Assembly: GCA_958419945.1 (NCBI GenBank)
Contig: CATZIC010000080.1
Span: 1-6,039 of the forward strand
From: an uncultured Clostridia bacterium
GTDB taxonomy: Bacteria; Bacillota; Clostridia; Christensenellales; Borkfalkiaceae
Direction: 5' to 3'
Length of the DNA stretch: 6,039 bases
Below, piece after piece: positions 4,897 to 6,039 of this stretch. Position 1 is the first letter of the stretch. Every line of letters begins with the position of its first letter. The notes beneath the pieces are model-generated. The model ran no database searches. It saw nothing but the letters and a program-made list of their open reading frames with translations, and had not been told where the DNA came from. Made by a program: the position numbers and the translations under genes.

Positions 4897-4922
4897 GAAT
4901 CTACAAAAAAGCAGATTCGCTT
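4893..4922. terminator. Bidirectional terminator after immunity gene D
   Basis: A perfect 10-bp stem, AAGCGAATCT with AGATTCGCTT (4893-4902 and 4913-4922), has a 10-base loop. T-rich tracts follow on both strands: TTAGTTTTTTTG on plus and TTTTTTATTTG on minus. It lies about 50 bases past the stop of the gene at 4973, so its main job is probably to end the cassette D transcript. Confidence 0.8.
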
Positions 4923-4972
4923 AGTTTTTTTGTTTATGCCTTTTTTGTCAAAAAGTCCATTTAATATTTAAA

Positions 4973-5419
4973 TTATAAATCTTCTAAAAACGGCATAACT
5001 CTTTCATCAAGTAAAAATGAAGTATATAATGTTCCAAAATGTTTTAATAAATATTTTTTTCCTTCTTTAAAAGGTGGAATTATTCTTTCAGCAAAATTTT
5101 TATCTAAAAGCACTTTCAATTTTTCTTCATCATAATTCATGTAATCACATGAATAAGTATCGTTTTCAGTAAAATAGAATCTACTTCCCACATTTGGGGA
5201 GTATGTCTCCATATTATCTTGAATTATATCAGTAGGATTTTCGAATTCACCTAAAAAGAAAGTATAATTAACGTAATATGAAGGTCCATAATATGATCTT
5301 TGTAGATCTACCATACAAGTAAAATTATTTCCTTTTAAATAATATTTACTTTTAACCTTTGTAAATCCATGTTCTTTTAAATATTTGTGTAAAAACTTTT
5401 TAAATACATCTAATTCCAT
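4973..5419 (-). CDS. DUF4304-like immunity protein, cassette D
   Basis: This is a 148-residue soluble protein. The N-terminal half reads FKKFLHKYLKEHGF...KSKYYLKGNNFTCMVDLQRS and then YYVNYTFFLGEF. This order (helix ending in GF, a strand with YYLKG, LQ, then a YxVN-type strand) fits DUF4304 as I remember it, a family found with polymorphic toxins. The rest is charged, with no membrane segment. The ATG at 5417-5419 has GGAGG at 5426-5430, an ideal site, and only 12 bases separate it from the toxin stop at 5432-5434. It is probably co-transcribed with, and protective against, the nuclease-like tip just upstream. The pairing is inferred from adjacency. A strong terminator follows at 4893-4922. 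Confidence 0.7.
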   Translation of the reverse strand: MELDVFKKFLHKYLKEHGFTKVKSKYYLKGNNFTCMVDLQRSYYGPSYYVNYTFFLGEFENPTDIIQDNMETYSPNVGSRFYFTENDTYSCDYMNYDEEKLKVLLDKNFAERIIPPFKEGKKYLLKHFGTLYTSFLLDERVMPFLEDL

Positions 5420-5431
5420 ATTTATCCTCCA

Positions 5432-6039
5432 TTAATACAATTCTAAAATCCAAGTATATCCTTTTCCCATTGTTCTTCTATATCTAGATAATTGACTTAC
5501 TCCAGCTTTTAACGATTTTACATTATATGGTTTTAATTCATAAACAAGTTTACCCGCTTTATCAAAGTAATCCATTCTAATTCCAGGAATTTTTCCAAAT
5601 TCTTTGCCTGGTAAATCGAATTTATATCCTTTATGAATTCTTCTTCCAGCGGACATAGTTGATTGCGTGAAATCTCCTGCTCTATCTAATCCTCTAACAG
5701 TATCCCAAGCATCATCAGTAAGATCAGCAACTTTCATAATTTTAATAGTATCATACACATCATCAGCCATATCTACACCCTTAGCTACTACTTTTACACC
5801 TCTTACGGTTTCACCAACACCAGTTACAAATGGAATCAAGTCTAAAGCATCGCCAGCTAAACCCGCCCAGTTTAAAGGATCATATGGATTAATAATAACT
5901 TCAACAATACTAACACCAAGTGAGAATAAATCAAATACAGTTTCTACCCAGTATCCACTTGGATCGGAATAATTGATTGGATCATTATTGCAATACACGT
6001 ATAAATTAAGACCGTCAGGGGTTTCGGAATTGAGATAAG
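5432..6039 (-). CDS. Rhs protein C-terminus with PD-(D/E)xK nuclease-like toxin, cassette D (5' end outside window)
   Basis: The frame is open to the window edge. The first visible residues, YLNSETPDGLNLYVYCNNDPINYSDPSGYW, are the closing motif of the Rhs core, so a larger Rhs protein continues to the right. Counting from the GTG at 5998, residues 20-75 are hydrophobic pre-toxin, including ALDLIPFVTGVGETVRG. Residues 120-188 form the tip: PGIRMDYFD, then VYELKPYN, then SLKAGVSQLSRYRR, ending ILELY. D143, E154-x-K156 and Q169 fit the restriction-endonuclease-like PD-(D/E)xK fold of Tox-REase toxins, which cut DNA. The specific subfamily is not decided. The GTG is only a track artefact of the core, not a start. 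It may be the tip of the intact parent protein or of another displaced fragment; the window cannot tell. Confidence 0.85.
   Translation of the reverse strand, partial: YLNSETPDGLNLYVYCNNDPINYSDPSGYWVETVFDLFSLGVSIVEVIINPYDPLNWAGLAGDALDLIPFVTGVGETVRGVKVVAKGVDMADDVYDTIKIMKVADLTDDAWDTVRGLDRAGDFTQSTMSAGRRIHKGYKFDLPGKEFGKIPGIRMDYFDKAGKLVYELKPYNVKSLKAGVSQLSRYRRTMGKGYTWILELY

Noticed and set aside
5667..5972. Open frame on the plus strand opposite the cassette D pre-toxin
   Set aside because: It is an antisense shadow of the coding strand with Ser/Thr-rich composition and no ribosome binding site or motif.

Overview
The window looks like a low-GC Firmicute, most likely an anaerobic clostridial or gut-type member. 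Signs are AT-rich genes, GGAG-type ribosome binding sites, sigmaA-like promoters, an IS30-family element, and Rhs/YD-repeat proteins resembling those of Clostridia. This placement is an inference. No rRNA, tRNA or CRISPR was seen.

Apart from the IS, nearly everything lies on the minus strand and belongs to one theme: a graveyard or reservoir of polymorphic-toxin cassettes. Reading right to left, four cassettes (called D, C, B and A here) follow one another. D (6039-4973) is the end of a larger Rhs protein that enters from the right. It has a PD-(D/E)xK nuclease-like tip and a DUF4304-like immunity gene. A degraded immunity-gene remnant follows (4896-4695). C (4558-2759) is a headless Rhs core fragment broken by one in-frame TGA, with a tip of unknown activity and a DUF4275-like immunity gene. 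B (2622-1341) is a headless core fragment whose tip is frameshifted or deleted, followed by a two-helix membrane immunity candidate. A (130-1) is the start of another headless core fragment that runs off the left edge.

The most interesting structure is the boundary between cassettes. B and C are each preceded by a nearly identical element of about 110 bp. It holds a GGGAGC-type terminator for the upstream cassette and then a promoter (TTGAAA, 17 bp, TGTTACAAT) for the next. A keeps only the promoter half. The similarity stops about five bases past the -10 box, and each copy is then fused to Rhs core sequence; C begins further upstream in the core than A and B do. The array therefore looks like repeated displacement of old toxin-immunity tips from a parent rhs operon to the right. 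Each displaced cassette keeps a promoter that could maintain immunity-gene expression although the toxin has lost its delivery body.

An IS30-family element (about 245-1332, plus strand) has inserted just behind immunity gene B and separated it from its probable terminator at 203-234. Its transposase has a frameshift. Its two ends carry half-promoters that would combine in a circular junction.
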